Shown in pieces: positions 9,514 through 19,232 of a stretch of 64,000 bases of DNA; position 1 is the first letter of the stretch; each line of letters opens with the position of its first letter. Origin of the DNA: Betaproteobacteria bacterium (lineage in GTDB: Bacteria > Pseudomonadota > Gammaproteobacteria > Burkholderiales > Casimicrobiaceae); the NCBI GenBank assembly GCA_016192065.1, contig JACPUX010000003.1, forward strand, positions 62,001 through 126,000, written 5' to 3'. The notes beneath the pieces are model-generated. The model worked only from the letters and a program-made list of their open reading frames with translations, did not search any database and was not told where the DNA came from. The position numbers and the translations under genes are program-made.

Positions 9514-11144
9514 CCATGGGACAACACCCCACCACGCAGTTTCGTACCGACGTGCTGATCATCGGCGGCGGGCTCGCTGGTCTTACGGCCGCGCTGCACC
9601 TGACCGAACGCTTCCGGGTCACGGTGCTCTCCAAGGGTGGCCTGATGGACGGCGCCTCGGCGCGTGCCCAAGGTGGCATCGCGGTGGCCATGGATGAACA
9701 TGATTCGGCCGCCGAGCACTTGCAGGACACGGTGATCGCCGGGGCCGGGCTCAACGACCTGGCGGCGGTGCACGAGGTGGTGGACAACGCCCGTGAAGCC
9801 GCGCAATGGTTGGTGGAAAACGGCGTGCCCTTCACGCGCGAGCATGATGATCCGGCGCGCTTTCACCTCACGCGCGAAGGCGGACATAGTGCGCGGCGGG
9901 TCATGCATGCCGCCGACGCCACCGGACGCGCCATCCAGGAAACCCTGATCGACAAGGTCATGCAGCACCCGCGCATCACCGTGCGCGAGGAACGCGTGGC
10001 CATCGACCTGATCACCGGCGCCAAGCTCTGGCGCACCGGCAAGGCGGCGCGAGTGTGCCATGGTGCCTATGCTTTCGATCGCGCCACACGGCAGGTGGAG
10101 ACCTACGCGGCACGTGCCACCATTCTTGCCACGGGCGGCGCGGGCAAGGTTTACCTGTACACCACCAACCCCGACATCGCCACCGGCGATGGCATCGCCA
10201 TGGCCTGGCGCGCCGGCTGCCGCGTCGCCAACATGGAGTTCATCCAGTTCCACCCCACCTGCCTATATCATCCGCAGGCCAAGTCTTTTCTGATCAGCGA
10301 AGCGGTGCGGGGCGAGGGCGGCATTCTGCGGCTGCCCGCCGCGCCCGGAGAAACCGGCTACCGCTTCATGCCCGATCACGACTCCCGCGCCGAACTGGCA
10401 CCGCGCGACGTGGTCGCCCGCGCGATCGACTTCGAGATCAAAAAGCGTGGTCTCGATTGCGTTTATCTCGATGTCACGCACTTGCCGGAAGTGTTCCTGC
10501 ACGAGCATTTTCCCACCATCGCCGCGCATTGCCGGGAGTACGGCATCGACATCGCCCGCCAGCCCATTCCGGTGGTGCCGGCCACGCACTACCTTTGCGG
10601 CGGCGTGGTGGTGGACCTGCGCGCGCGCACCGATGTCACCCATCTTTATGCCATCGGTGAGACCGCTTGCACCGGACTGCATGGGGCCAATCGCCTGGCC
10701 AGCAATTCGCTGCTGGAATGCGTGGTGTTCGGCCGCGCGGCGGCGGCCGACATCGCCGCCAGCCCGCCGGCCGAGGTGCCCGACTTGCCGGCCTGGGATG
10801 AAAGCCGCGTCACCGATGCCGACGAGGAAGTGGTGATCTCGCACAACTGGGATGAGTTGCGCCGCTTTATGTGGAATTACGTCGGCATCGTGCGTACCAA
10901 TCGCCGGCTTGAGCGTGCGTCGCGGCGCATCCGGCTTTTGCAGGACGAGATTCACGACTTCTACGCGCGCTTCCGGGTCAGCAATGACTTGCTGGAACTC
11001 AGGAATCTGGTGCAAACCGCCGAGCTGATCGTGCGCTGCGCCCAAACCCGGCATGAAAGCCGCGGCCTGCATTTCAACCCCGATTATCCCGACCCCCTGC
11101 CCGCGGCGCTGCCGACGGTGCTGACGCCGGAGAACGGGCGATGA
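9510..11144 (+). CDS. nadB: L-aspartate oxidase NadB
   Basis: FAD enzyme that oxidises L-aspartate to iminoaspartate for NadA. It has 544 residues. The N-terminal dinucleotide fold [17 protein letters not shown], the [11 protein letters not shown] loop, [28 protein letters not shown], the HYLCGGV substrate segment and the [18 protein letters not shown] motif are all present. The ATG at 9510 overlaps the nadC stop by four bases (ATGA), indicating translational coupling; a second in-frame ATG at 9516 is an alternative. NadC-before-NadB order with NadA upstream groups the whole pathway. Confidence 0.96.
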   Translation: MTMGQHPTTQFRTDVLIIGGGLAGLTAALHLTERFRVTVLSKGGLMDGASARAQGGIAVAMDEHDSAAEHLQDTVIAGAGLNDLAAVHEVVDNAREAAQWLVENGVPFTREHDDPARFHLTREGGHSARRVMHAADATGRAIQETLIDKVMQHPRITVREERVAIDLITGAKLWRTGKAARVCHGAYAFDRATRQVETYAARATILATGGAGKVYLYTTNPDIATGDGIAMAWRAGCRVANMEFIQFHPTCLYHPQAKSFLISEAVRGEGGILRLPAAPGETGYRFMPDHDSRAELAPRDVVARAIDFEIKKRGLDCVYLDVTHLPEVFLHEHFPTIAAHCREYGIDIARQPIPVVPATHYLCGGVVVDLRARTDVTHLYAIGETACTGLHGANRLASNSLLECVVFGRAAAADIAASPPAEVPDLPAWDESRVTDADEEVVISHNWDELRRFMWNYVGIVRTNRRLERASRRIRLLQDEIHDFYARFRVSNDLLELRNLVQTAELIVRCAQTRHESRGLHFNPDYPDPLPAALPTVLTPENGR

Positions 11145-11183
11145 TGGTGAGGGCGTGGCGCTTGCGGGTTGGTGGCGCGGTTT

Positions 11184-11306
11184 CGTAGGGTGGATTGAGC
11201 GGGCGCGTAGCGGCGGGAAGTCCACCAGCAAGCGCGGCCAGGCGACGGTCTGAGCCGGGGCTGAGGGATGGTGGATGTCGCCCTGCGGGCCATAATCCAC
11301 CCTACG
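11184..11306. repeat. Dispersed GTGGATT inverted repeat after nadB
   Basis: The 13-base arms CGTAGGGTGGATT (11184-11196) and AATCCACCCTACG (11294-11306) are perfect inverted copies enclosing about 97 bases. Similar GGTGGAT(C/T) arms recur at 15302-15453 and 28311-28356, so this looks like one member of a dispersed intergenic repeat family. Confidence 0.65.
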
Positions 11307-11396
11307 GTTGAGTGAAAAGGGTCCTGCGGTGGCCAATTCGTCACCGGCGGTGGACTCGGTCGCGAGTTGGAAGAAAGAAGAAAGAAGAGCAGTTCA

Positions 11397-12692
11397 ATGG
11401 TGAATCTCGATCCTGCGCAGAAGCGCCTGCGTACCACGGTGCTGCTCCTGGCGGTCGGTGCCTATTTGTTGTCGTTCTTCCATCGCGTTGCACCGGCGGC
11501 GATCGCGGGCGATCTGGCGACGGCATTCCAGACCAGCGCGGCGTCATTGGGCGTGTTGGCGGCGACTTATTTCTACGTCTACACCTTGATGCAGATTCCC
11601 ACCGGCGTGTTGGCCGACACCCTGGGGCCGCGCAAGATTCTCACCCTTGGCGGGCTGGTGGCCGGAGTCGGTTCGCTACTTTTCGGCTGGGCGCCGAGTT
11701 TCGAGCTGGCCGTGGTCGGGCGTACCCTGGTCGGCCTGGGGGTGTCGGTGGCCTTTATCGCCATGCTTAAGCTCATCGCGGTCTGGTACGAGGACAGCCG
11801 TTTCGCCACGCTCACCGGTATCACCATGTTCATCGGCAACCTCGGTTCGGTTTCGGCCGGCGCGCCTCTGGCTTGGGCGGCGCAGACCACGGGCTGGCGC
11901 ACGGTGTTCATGGTGGTGGGGGGCTTGTCCTTGGCCATCGGCGTGGCGTCCTGGTTTCTGGTTCAGGATCGGCCCGCAGGCCACGGTGCGGCGCCAACCA
12001 CCGGGCGGCATGGCGATCGCACCGCCTGGCTGAGCAATCTCGTGATGGTGATGAAGAACCGCGCCACCTGGCCGGGGTTTTTTGTCAATTTCGGCATCGC
12101 CGGCAGTTTCTTCGCCTTCGCCGGGCTTTGGGCGGTACCGTACTTGACCCAGGCGCAGGGCATGACGCGGGTGCTCGCCTCGAATCACATCAGCGTCTAT
12201 TTCATCGGCTTTGCCCTGGGTTGCGCCCTGGTTGGGCCGCTGTCCGACCGGATGCGTCGGCGCAAGCCCTTGATGGTCGGCGGCGCGTTCTTGCACGCCT
12301 TGGGCTGGTGGGTGTGGCTCGGCGGCGGCCCTTTGCCGCCCGCAGTCACCTTAGCGTTGTGCGCGGCGATGGGTGTGGTGACGGCGAGCCTCACGCTCTC
12401 CTGGGCTTGCGCCAAGGAGGTCAATCCGCCGCTCCTGTCGGGAACGGCAACAAGTGTGGTCAACGTCGGTGTCTTCCTCGGGCCGGCGATTTTGCAACCC
12501 CTGGTCGGCTGGGCCATGGACCGCAGTTGGCAGGGCGGCATGGACGGCGGCGCACGCTGGTACACCGCCGCGGACTATCATACCGGCCTGTTGTGCATGG
12601 CCGGCGTGGCGGCGGTGGGAGCGTTGGCGACCCTGTTCGTGCGCGAGACCGGGTGCCGGAATATCTGGCGCGAGCCGGATGGAAGCGCTTGA
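11397..12692 (+). CDS. Major facilitator superfamily transporter
   Basis: A 431-residue protein with about twelve hydrophobic segments and the MFS loop-2/3 signature (a DTLGPRK-type motif near residue 72, and DRMRRRK in the second half). The start is ATG at 11397 with GAAGAGC upstream. The first membrane segment begins near residue 14, with a V-A-P-A-A-I-A sequence common in MFS nitrate, sugar-phosphate and organic-acid carriers. The substrate cannot be told from sequence. It precedes a sulfite/organosulfonate-type exporter on the same strand, but a 142-base gap argues against tight coupling. Confidence 0.88.
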   Translation: MVNLDPAQKRLRTTVLLLAVGAYLLSFFHRVAPAAIAGDLATAFQTSAASLGVLAATYFYVYTLMQIPTGVLADTLGPRKILTLGGLVAGVGSLLFGWAPSFELAVVGRTLVGLGVSVAFIAMLKLIAVWYEDSRFATLTGITMFIGNLGSVSAGAPLAWAAQTTGWRTVFMVVGGLSLAIGVASWFLVQDRPAGHGAAPTTGRHGDRTAWLSNLVMVMKNRATWPGFFVNFGIAGSFFAFAGLWAVPYLTQAQGMTRVLASNHISVYFIGFALGCALVGPLSDRMRRRKPLMVGGAFLHALGWWVWLGGGPLPPAVTLALCAAMGVVTASLTLSWACAKEVNPPLLSGTATSVVNVGVFLGPAILQPLVGWAMDRSWQGGMDGGARWYTAADYHTGLLCMAGVAAVGALATLFVRETGCRNIWREPDGSA

Positions 12693-12834
12693 GGCCACGG
12701 CTATCCCCCAGAGGTATGAGCCCCAGTCACCAATCGCGGCTATAGACGAAGTGTGCCGCGGCCGGTTTAATGCAGTCTCGAATCAATCAAGCGTGCGCCG
12801 CGCCGCCCCCGGCTCGGTTCGGCGGCGCGACTCC

Positions 12835-13815
12835 ATGCCGCAGACCCGACCTTTGAGGCGACCGTCGCAACTCTTTCGCTCCTTTTTCCAGCGCTGCGCC
12901 TGGCGTGCACTGGGTGGCGGCCTGCTGCTGGCACTGGCCGCGCCGGCCTGGGCGGCCGGGGGTGCCGACTGGCCATGGTGGTCCTGGCCGCTGGTGCTGT
13001 TCGCGGCCTGTTTCGTCATGGGCATCATCGCGGTGCCGGCGGGAATCGGCGGGGGCACGCTGTTCGTGCCCATCGTCGGCAGCTTCTTTCCCTTTCACCT
13101 CGACTTCGTGCGCGGTGCCGGGCTGCTGGTGGCCTTGGCCAGCGCCCTGGCCGCCGGTCCCATGCTCTTGCGCAGTGGCCTGGGCAGTTTGCGCCTGGCC
13201 CTGCCGCTGGCGGTGCTGGCATCGGCCTCTTCGATCGGCGGGGCGATGCTCGGTCTGGCCCTGCCGCCACAGGTGGTGCAGGTGCTGCTCGCGGTGGTGG
13301 TGCTGGGTATCGTCGCGTTCATGTTCTTTTCCAAGAAGTCGGAATTTCCGCAAGTCGATCGGCCCGACCCCATCGCGCAGGCGCTGGCCCTGAACGGTGT
13401 GTTTCTCGACGGTGCCACGGGGCGCACGGTGAATTGGCAGGTCCATCGCACGGTGCCCGGTCTGCTGGTGTTTCTGGTGATCGGCGCCTTGGCCGGAATG
13501 TTCGGTATCGGCGCCGGCTGGGCCAACGTGCCGGCCTTGAACCTGTTGATGGGTGCGCCGCTCAAGGTTTCGGCGGGAACTTCGGGGCTGGTGCTTTCGC
13601 TGGTCGATTCTTCGGCGGCGTGGGTGTATCTCAACCAGGGTGCGGTTTTGCCCATGATCGCCGTGCCTTCGGTGGCGGGGATGATGCTGGGCGCGCGCAT
13701 CGGTGCGCGGCTCTTGCATGTGCTCAAGGCGGCGGTGATTCGGCGCCTGGTGATAGGCGTGCTGCTGTTCGCCGGCTTGCGCGCGCTCTTCAAGGGTCTG
13801 GGTGTGTGGCCTTGA
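12835..13815 (+). CDS. TauE/SafE-family membrane exporter
   Basis: A 326-residue polytopic protein of the sulfite/organosulfonate transporter family. After a basic, signal-like N-terminus it has two related halves with the GIGGGT motif (about residue 69, AGIGGGTLF) and the GIGAGWANVP motif near residue 225, typical of TauE/SafE. It contains about eight or nine membrane segments. The ATG at 12835 is preferred; a much longer frame upstream reads antisense-like repeat DNA. The next gene begins 13 bases later and is probably co-expressed. Sulfite, sulfonate or another small anion is the likely substrate by family, not shown here. Confidence 0.88.
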   Translation: MPQTRPLRRPSQLFRSFFQRCAWRALGGGLLLALAAPAWAAGGADWPWWSWPLVLFAACFVMGIIAVPAGIGGGTLFVPIVGSFFPFHLDFVRGAGLLVALASALAAGPMLLRSGLGSLRLALPLAVLASASSIGGAMLGLALPPQVVQVLLAVVVLGIVAFMFFSKKSEFPQVDRPDPIAQALALNGVFLDGATGRTVNWQVHRTVPGLLVFLVIGALAGMFGIGAGWANVPALNLLMGAPLKVSAGTSGLVLSLVDSSAAWVYLNQGAVLPMIAVPSVAGMMLGARIGARLLHVLKAAVIRRLVIGVLLFAGLRALFKGLGVWP

Positions 13816-13828
13816 GCAAGGACCAGTG

Positions 13829-14245
13829 ATGACGATCGATGCGCCCGAACACTCCCAAGCCCCCGAGCAGTTGCGCTACGCGCGTCTGCTCGACTGGAGC
13901 ACACGGGTAAGTTTTGTGGTCCTGGTCCTGAGCTTCGCGGCCTACATGCTCGGCCTTGCCACGCCACTGGTGCCGCCCGAGCGTCTGCCGCAACTGTGGT
14001 CGCAACCGGTGGGGCAATACCTTGCCGCCACCGGCGCACCCACGGGTTGGAACTGGGTGCGCCAGCTCGCGCATGGTGATATCGCCGCCTTGCTGGGCAT
14101 CGTACTGCTGGTGGGCTGTTCGCTCCTGTGTCTGCTGGCCCTTTTGCCGGTGTATGGCCGACGCGGCGACCGGGCCTTTGTCTGGCTGGTGCTGGCCGAG
14201 GTTATGGTGATGATACTGGCGGCCTCAGGCCTGCTGAGCGTATGA
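13829..14245 (+). CDS. Small membrane protein paired with TauE (DUF1634-like?)
   Basis: A 138-residue protein with three hydrophobic segments (about residues 24-46, 83-106 and 116-136). It starts 13 bases after the TauE/SafE stop, so the two are almost certainly co-transcribed. Small DUF1634 membrane proteins are known partners of TauE-type permeases. The topology and context fit, but I cannot confirm the family from motifs. A helper or accessory subunit of the exporter is inferred. Confidence 0.7.
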   Translation: MTIDAPEHSQAPEQLRYARLLDWSTRVSFVVLVLSFAAYMLGLATPLVPPERLPQLWSQPVGQYLAATGAPTGWNWVRQLAHGDIAALLGIVLLVGCSLLCLLALLPVYGRRGDRAFVWLVLAEVMVMILAASGLLSV

Positions 14246-14295
14246 ATGATGTTCGCGCGCGATCCGATTACTGCACCAGTTCTGAGTCGAGGCCA

Positions 14296-14463
14296 CTAGT
14301 GTCTCAACCCATAGGTTTCGCTAGGTTCGACGCGTCCCGCATCGCCGGTGGCTTGGTCGCTCATCCTCGCCATAGCTACGGCTATGGCTGCGGTTCGCTT
14401 CGCGCCCTCGGCGCGCGGATACGCGTCTGGGCATGTACGCAAACTTATGGCTTGAGACACTAG
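14296..14463. repeat. MITE-like element with 12-bp terminal inverted repeats
   Basis: CTAGTGTCTCAA at 14296-14307 and its exact inverse TTGAGACACTAG at 14452-14463 bound a 168-base non-coding segment. The symmetry continues imperfectly inward (CCCATAGGTTT against AAACTTATGG). An internal dyad, TAGC-tacg-GCTA, lies near its centre. There is no transposase inside. The right end abuts the GTG of the universal stress gene. CTAG at both outer ends may be part of the repeat or a target duplication. Confidence 0.6.
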
Positions 14464-14464
14464 C

Positions 14465-15289
14465 GTGAATTCCCCCGCCGCCTGGAGCCTGTTGCTGGCC
14501 ACCGAACACAGCGAATTCGACACCGGGGCCGAGCGCGTGGCCTTTGCGCTGGCTCGCCGGCAGGGCGTGGCCTTGCCCGTGGTTCTGCCGGTGTTGAGCA
14601 ATCCCGAATTCGAAGCCGTGGCGCCGCAGCTTGCCGCCAAGTCTGACGCCGAAGCCGCGCGACGCCGGCAGGCCCTGCTGGTCGCTGCCGCCGACCTTGC
14701 GCTGGAAGTCGGGGTGCGGCGGGGCGCTGAGCCTTATCTGGAAATCATCGAGGAGGCGCGACAGCGCGACGCCGAACTGCTGGTGATTCGCCGCCGCGGC
14801 AAGCGCGGTTTGCTCGCCAACTTGCTGGTGGGCGAAATGGTTAGCAAGGTGGTGGCGCACGCTCCCTGCGACCTGCTGATCGTGCCGCGCGAAGCCCGAA
14901 TGTGGAGCCGCGGCGTGCTGGCCGGCCTCGATCCGCGCGCACCGGATACCAGCTTGGTGGACTGCGCCGCGCGGGTAGCGAGCACTTTCGGCTTGCCGCT
15001 CACCTTGGTCTGCGTGGCCGAAAGCCCAGCTGAAGCTGCCGCGGCGCAAGCCGTTCTAGATGCCGGCTTGGCCCGCGCGCGTGGTCATGGGCTGGCCGCC
15101 AGCGGTGAAACACCGCGCGGGCGGGCGCATGAAGCGCTGTTGGAAGCCACGCGTCGCGCTGGCGCCGATCTCTTGATGCTCGGCCGCCATGGCGGCGGAC
15201 TCGCCCGCGCCTGGATCGGCGGCACAGCCCAGAAGACCATCGGCTTGGTCGAGTGCCCGGTTTGGATTCATCTTGGCGATCAGGGGTGA
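14465..15289 (+). CDS. Tandem universal stress protein (UspA family)
   Basis: A 274-residue protein with two Usp domains. The first (about 1-140) has the fold pattern, with GKRGLLANLLVGEMVSKVV as a degenerate nucleotide loop. The second (about 150-274) has the clear ATP-binding G-x2-G-x9-G-G-T motif in GRHGGGLARAWIGGT. Usp proteins bind ATP and act in stress survival in the cytoplasm. The start is GTG at 14465. The expected Shine-Dalgarno is absent because a repeat element ends one base before the start codon, so the true start or its translation signal may have been altered by insertion. Confidence 0.85.
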   Translation: MNSPAAWSLLLATEHSEFDTGAERVAFALARRQGVALPVVLPVLSNPEFEAVAPQLAAKSDAEAARRRQALLVAAADLALEVGVRRGAEPYLEIIEEARQRDAELLVIRRRGKRGLLANLLVGEMVSKVVAHAPCDLLIVPREARMWSRGVLAGLDPRAPDTSLVDCAARVASTFGLPLTLVCVAESPAEAAAAQAVLDAGLARARGHGLAASGETPRGRAHEALLEATRRAGADLLMLGRHGGGLARAWIGGTAQKTIGLVECPVWIHLGDQG

Positions 15290-15301
15290 GCGGCGAGTCG
15301 T

Positions 15302-15453
15302 CGGGTGGATCAAGGCCCACCAGGCCCGAATCGACCAAGCGGTATCGCGCGCCTGAGCTGCTGGTGGATTCCCGTTCGCGGGCGCGATCGCTCAATTCAC
15401 CATGCGGAGCTTGATTCAGTCCACGGCGCTTGATTCACCACACCGAGCTTCGT
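15302..15453. repeat. Cluster of GGTGGATT/AATTCACC arms between convergent genes
   Basis: Several imperfect arms lie here: GGTGGATC at 15304-15311, GGTGGATT at 15363-15370 opposite AATTCACC at 15394-15401, and TGATTCACCAC further right. They sit between the stop of the Usp gene and the stop of the convergent oxoprolinase gene. They resemble the 28311-28356 palindrome and probably serve as a bidirectional transcription stop. Confidence 0.5.
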
Positions 15454-15457
15454 GGCC

Positions 15458-18400
15458 TCATTGCGGGCGGCCGTAACCGCCGCCGCCAGGGGTTTCGATC
15501 ACCACCACATCGCCCTCCTGCACTTCGGTTTCGAAGCTCGCGCCGAACTCTTCGCGGCGGCCGTCGGCGCGCTCCACCCAATTTCGGCCGACCGCTCCGG
15601 GCTCACCGCCGGCAAGCCCAAAGGGGGCGATGCGGCGGTGATTGGCGAGCACCGCCGCGGTCATACCCTGCAGAAAACGCAGCCGCCGCACCGTGCCGTC
15701 GCCCCCGCGGAAGGCGCCGCGGCCGCCCGAGCCCCTGCGGATGGCGAAGGACTCCAGGCGCACCGGAAAGCGCCACTCCAGCACTTCCGGATCGGTGAGG
15801 CGCGAGTTGGTCATATGGGTGTGTACCGCGTCGCAGCCCGGGAAGTCCGGCCCCGCGCCGGCGCCGCCGCAGATGGTCTCGTAGTACTGGTGGGTTTGAT
15901 CACCGAAGGTGAAATTGTTCATCGTGCCCTGGGCCGCGGCCATGGCCCCGAAGGCGCCATAGAGGCAATCCGTGATGCACTGCGAAGTCTCGACATTGCC
16001 CGCCACCACCGCGGCGGGATAACGCGGATTGAGCAGCGAACCTTCGGGAATGATCAATTCCACCGGCTTGAGGCAGCCCGCGTTCATGGGGATTTCATCA
16101 TCGACCAAGGTGCGCAGCACATAGAGCACGGCGGCCCGGCAGACCGCCGCGGGCGCGTTGAAGTTGGAAGCCAATTGCGCGCTGCTGCCGCTGAAGTCGA
16201 TGCACACGCCGCGCCGTTCGCGATCGATACGCACGCTCACGGTGATGCGGGCGCCATTGTCCATTTCGTAGCTGAAGCTGCCGTCGCGCAATTGCAGCAG
16301 CACCCGGCGTACCGCTTCCTCGGCGTTGTCCTGCACATGCCGCATGTAGGCCTCGACCACGGGTCGGCCGAAGTGCTTGACCATGCGGCGCAGCTCTTCC
16401 GCGCCCCTGGCGCAGGCGGCGACCTGGGCGCGCAGGTCGGCGAGGTTCTGCGCCAAGTTGCGCACGGGGTAGCGCCCGCTTTGCAGCACGGCGCTGATTT
16501 CAGTTTCCAGAAAGCGCCCGGCGGCCACCAGTTGCAGGTTGTCGAGCAGTACGCCCTCCTGCTCGACATGGGTGGAACCCGGCGGCATTGACCCCGGCGT
16601 GATGCCGCCGATATCGGCATGATGGCCGCGCGAGGCGACATAGAACACCGGCCGCGCGGTGGCGTGCACCTCGAGGAACACCGGCGTCACCACGGTGACA
16701 TCGGGCAGGTGCGTGCCGCCGGCATACGGCGCGTTGAGCACGAAGACGTCGCCCGGCACCATGCGTCCTTCGCGACGTGCAATGATGGCCTGCACGCTCT
16801 CGCCCATCGACCCCAGATGCACCGGCATGTGCGGCGCGTTGGCAATCAGCGCGCCTTGGCCGTCGAACAGCGCGCAGGAGAAATCGAGTCGTTCCTTGAT
16901 GTTGACCGAGCTGGCGGTGTTGGCAAGGGTAACTCCCATCTGCTCGGCGATGGACATGAAGAGGTTATTGAACACCTCCAGGAGCACCGGATCGGCGGTG
17001 GTGCCCAGGGCGTGTTCGCGCCGCGCGGGCTGCCTGCGTTCGAGTACCAAATGGTTCAGCGCCGTGACCGTGGCGCGCCAGCCCGGCTCGATTACCGTGG
17101 TGGCGTTGCGCTCGCGCAGAATCGCCGGGCCGTCGAGTCTTTGGCCGACAGCGAGGGTGTCGCGGTCAAATACCGCGGCGTCGTGAAAGGCCCCCTGAGT
17201 GAAGATGCGGACCTCGGCCAACGGCGGTGGCAGCGACGTTGGTTGCGCGCCAAGAGTGGGTGCGATCTCCTCGGGGCGCTGCGCGAGACCCACGGCCTCG
17301 ACGGCGATCGCCTCGATGATGAGTGCTCGCTCGGGCAGCAGGAAGCCGTACTGCTCCTGATAGCGGCGCTCAAAATGCGCGTTGAGCGCAGCCAGATCCT
17401 CGATCCAGGGTACTTCGAGCGTGCTGTCCGTGCCTTCGTATTTGAGCCGGGCGCTGCGCCGTAATTCGATGCGATCGGGCGGTTGACCCTGTTCGAGCAA
17501 TTCAAGCCGCGCCCCGGCGTCGAGTTCGGCGAACGCGGCGCGGTTCTCCAGCAGTGTCGCGGCTTCGAGCCGCGCTTCGAGGGCGCGCTGCCGAAACGAA
17601 CGCACCTCGGCCAGGCCCATGCCGTAGGCGGAGAGCACGCCCGCCAGGGGATGAATGAAGACCCGCTCCATGCCCAGCGCGTCGGCCACCGAACAGGCAT
17701 GCTGGCCGCCCGCGCCGCCGAAACTGCAGAGTGTGTATTCGGTGACATCGTAGCCCCGCTGCACGGAAATCTGCTTGATGGCGTTGGCCATGTTGTCCAC
17801 GGCGATGCGCAGAAATCCGTCGGCGAGTTCCTCCGCGCCGCGGGGGACACCGGTGGCCGCGGTTACCGCAGCGGCGAGGGCGTCGAAGCGCTCGCGGACG
17901 ACCACCGCGTCGAGCGGCGCGTCGCCCTCGGGGCCAAACACCGAGGGAAAAAATCGCGGCTGAATCTTGCCCAGCAAGACGTTGCAGTCGGTGACCGTGA
18001 GCGGCCCGCTGCGCCGGTACGAGGCCGGACCGGGATGGGCACCGGCGCTGCCCGGACCCACACGCAGGCGGCCGGACTCGAAGCGGCAGATCGAACCGCC
18101 GCCGGCCGCGACGGTGTGGATTCTCATCATCGGCGCGCGGATGCGCACGCCGGCCACTTCGCTGTCGAAACTGCGTTCGTATTCGCCGGCGTAGTGGGTC
18201 ACGTCGGTCGAGGTGCCACCCATGTCAAAGCCGATGATCTTGGTGAAACCGGCCGCGCGTGCGACCTCCACGGCGCCCACCACGCCGCCCGCGGGGCCGG
18301 AGAGTATGGCGTCCTTGCCCTGGAACTTGTGGGCGTCGGTAAGGCCGCCGGAAGACTGCATGAACTGCAAGCGCACTCCCGCCAGGGCGCCTTCCACCTG

Positions 18401-19102
18401 GGCGACATAGCGCCGCAGGATGGGCGACAGATAGGCATCGACCACGGTGGTGTCGCCGCGCGCCACCAGTTTCATCAGCGCACTAGCCTGGTGGCTCACC
18501 GACACCTGGGCGAAGCCCGTGCGACGCGCCAGCTCGGCCAGTTGCAGCTCGTGGCGGGGGTGGCGGTAGCCATGGAGCAGCACGATCGCGCAGGCGCTCA
18601 AACCGCTCGCCCGCGCAGCGCGCAATTCGGCTTGCGCTTGCTCGAGGTCGAGCTCGCGGACGAGTTCCCCGCGCGGCCCCAAGCGTTCGTCGATTTCCGC
18701 CACCCTGGCGTACAGCGGCTCGGGCAGGTCGATGCGCCGGGCGAAGATCTTCGGGCGATGCTGATAGCCGATGCGCAGGGCATCGCCGAACCCGCGCGTG
18801 ATCACCAGCAGGGTGGGCTCGCCGTGGCGCTCCAGCAGCGCGTTGGTGGCCACCGTGGTGCCCATGCGCACCGCCTCGATCATCGCCGCGGGCACCGGGG
18901 CATCGGCGGCGAGCTGGAGCACTTCGCGGATGCCCGCGACCGCGGCGTCGGCGTAGCGCTCAGGGTTTTCGGACAAGAGCTTGTGGGTGACCAGACGGCC
19001 GTCGGGCCGGCGGGCGACGATGTCGGTAAAGGTGCCGCCGCGGTCGATCCAGAATTGCCAGGCGGCGCTCTGGGAGTTGGTCGGATCGGATAAGGAGGTC
19101 AT
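15458..19102 (-). CDS. 5-oxoprolinase (ATP-hydrolysing), fused HyuA-HyuB
   Basis: A 1214-residue single-chain enzyme in which the hydantoinase A domain (about residues 15-690) is joined to the hydantoinase B domain (about 700-1210). Visible marks are [16 protein letters not shown] at the N-terminus, [13 protein letters not shown], the [10 protein letters not shown] nucleotide-binding segment, and, in the B half, [27 protein letters not shown] and PGGGGYG at the end. Members cleave 5-oxoproline to glutamate with ATP (glutathione turnover) or act on hydantoins; the full-length fusion favours 5-oxoprolinase. It is monocistronic and divergent from the chemoreceptor gene. Confidence 0.9.
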   Translation of the reverse strand: MTSLSDPTNSQSAAWQFWIDRGGTFTDIVARRPDGRLVTHKLLSENPERYADAAVAGIREVLQLAADAPVPAAMIEAVRMGTTVATNALLERHGEPTLLVITRGFGDALRIGYQHRPKIFARRIDLPEPLYARVAEIDERLGPRGELVRELDLEQAQAELRAARASGLSACAIVLLHGYRHPRHELQLAELARRTGFAQVSVSHQASALMKLVARGDTTVVDAYLSPILRRYVAQVEGALAGVRLQFMQSSGGLTDAHKFQGKDAILSGPAGGVVGAVEVARAAGFTKIIGFDMGGTSTDVTHYAGEYERSFDSEVAGVRIRAPMMRIHTVAAGGGSICRFESGRLRVGPGSAGAHPGPASYRRSGPLTVTDCNVLLGKIQPRFFPSVFGPEGDAPLDAVVVRERFDALAAAVTAATGVPRGAEELADGFLRIAVDNMANAIKQISVQRGYDVTEYTLCSFGGAGGQHACSVADALGMERVFIHPLAGVLSAYGMGLAEVRSFRQRALEARLEAATLLENRAAFAELDAGARLELLEQGQPPDRIELRRSARLKYEGTDSTLEVPWIEDLAALNAHFERRYQEQYGFLLPERALIIEAIAVEAVGLAQRPEEIAPTLGAQPTSLPPPLAEVRIFTQGAFHDAAVFDRDTLAVGQRLDGPAILRERNATTVIEPGWRATVTALNHLVLERRQPARREHALGTTADPVLLEVFNNLFMSIAEQMGVTLANTASSVNIKERLDFSCALFDGQGALIANAPHMPVHLGSMGESVQAIIARREGRMVPGDVFVLNAPYAGGTHLPDVTVVTPVFLEVHATARPVFYVASRGHHADIGGITPGSMPPGSTHVEQEGVLLDNLQLVAAGRFLETEISAVLQSGRYPVRNLAQNLADLRAQVAACARGAEELRRMVKHFGRPVVEAYMRHVQDNAEEAVRRVLLQLRDGSFSYEMDNGARITVSVRIDRERRGVCIDFSGSSAQLASNFNAPAAVCRAAVLYVLRTLVDDEIPMNAGCLKPVELIIPEGSLLNPRYPAAVVAGNVETSQCITDCLYGAFGAMAAAQGTMNNFTFGDQTHQYYETICGGAGAGPDFPGCDAVHTHMTNSRLTDPEVLEWRFPVRLESFAIRRGSGGRGAFRGGDGTVRRLRFLQGMTAAVLANHRRIAPFGLAGGEPGAVGRNWVERADGRREEFGASFETEVQEGDVVVIETPGGGGYGRPQ

Positions 19103-19232
19103 GGGTTGGGCGGCGTGCTGCTGGGGCGATTATACGCAGCGTGGATAGAGCGGGGGGGCAGAAGGCTCAAGGAACCGCACGCTGGTGCCGTTATGGCAGA
19201 GGACGAGCCGTCGTCTTCTGGGGGGTACGATC

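Noticed and set aside
13829-14245. Firm naming of the small TauE neighbour as DUF1634
   Set aside because: Topology and context fit, but no diagnostic motif is visible, so the name is kept tentative.
17483-19093. A 536-residue plus-strand frame inside the oxoprolinase gene
   Set aside because: Antisense shadow of a conserved enzyme; histidine- and arginine-rich with no domain.
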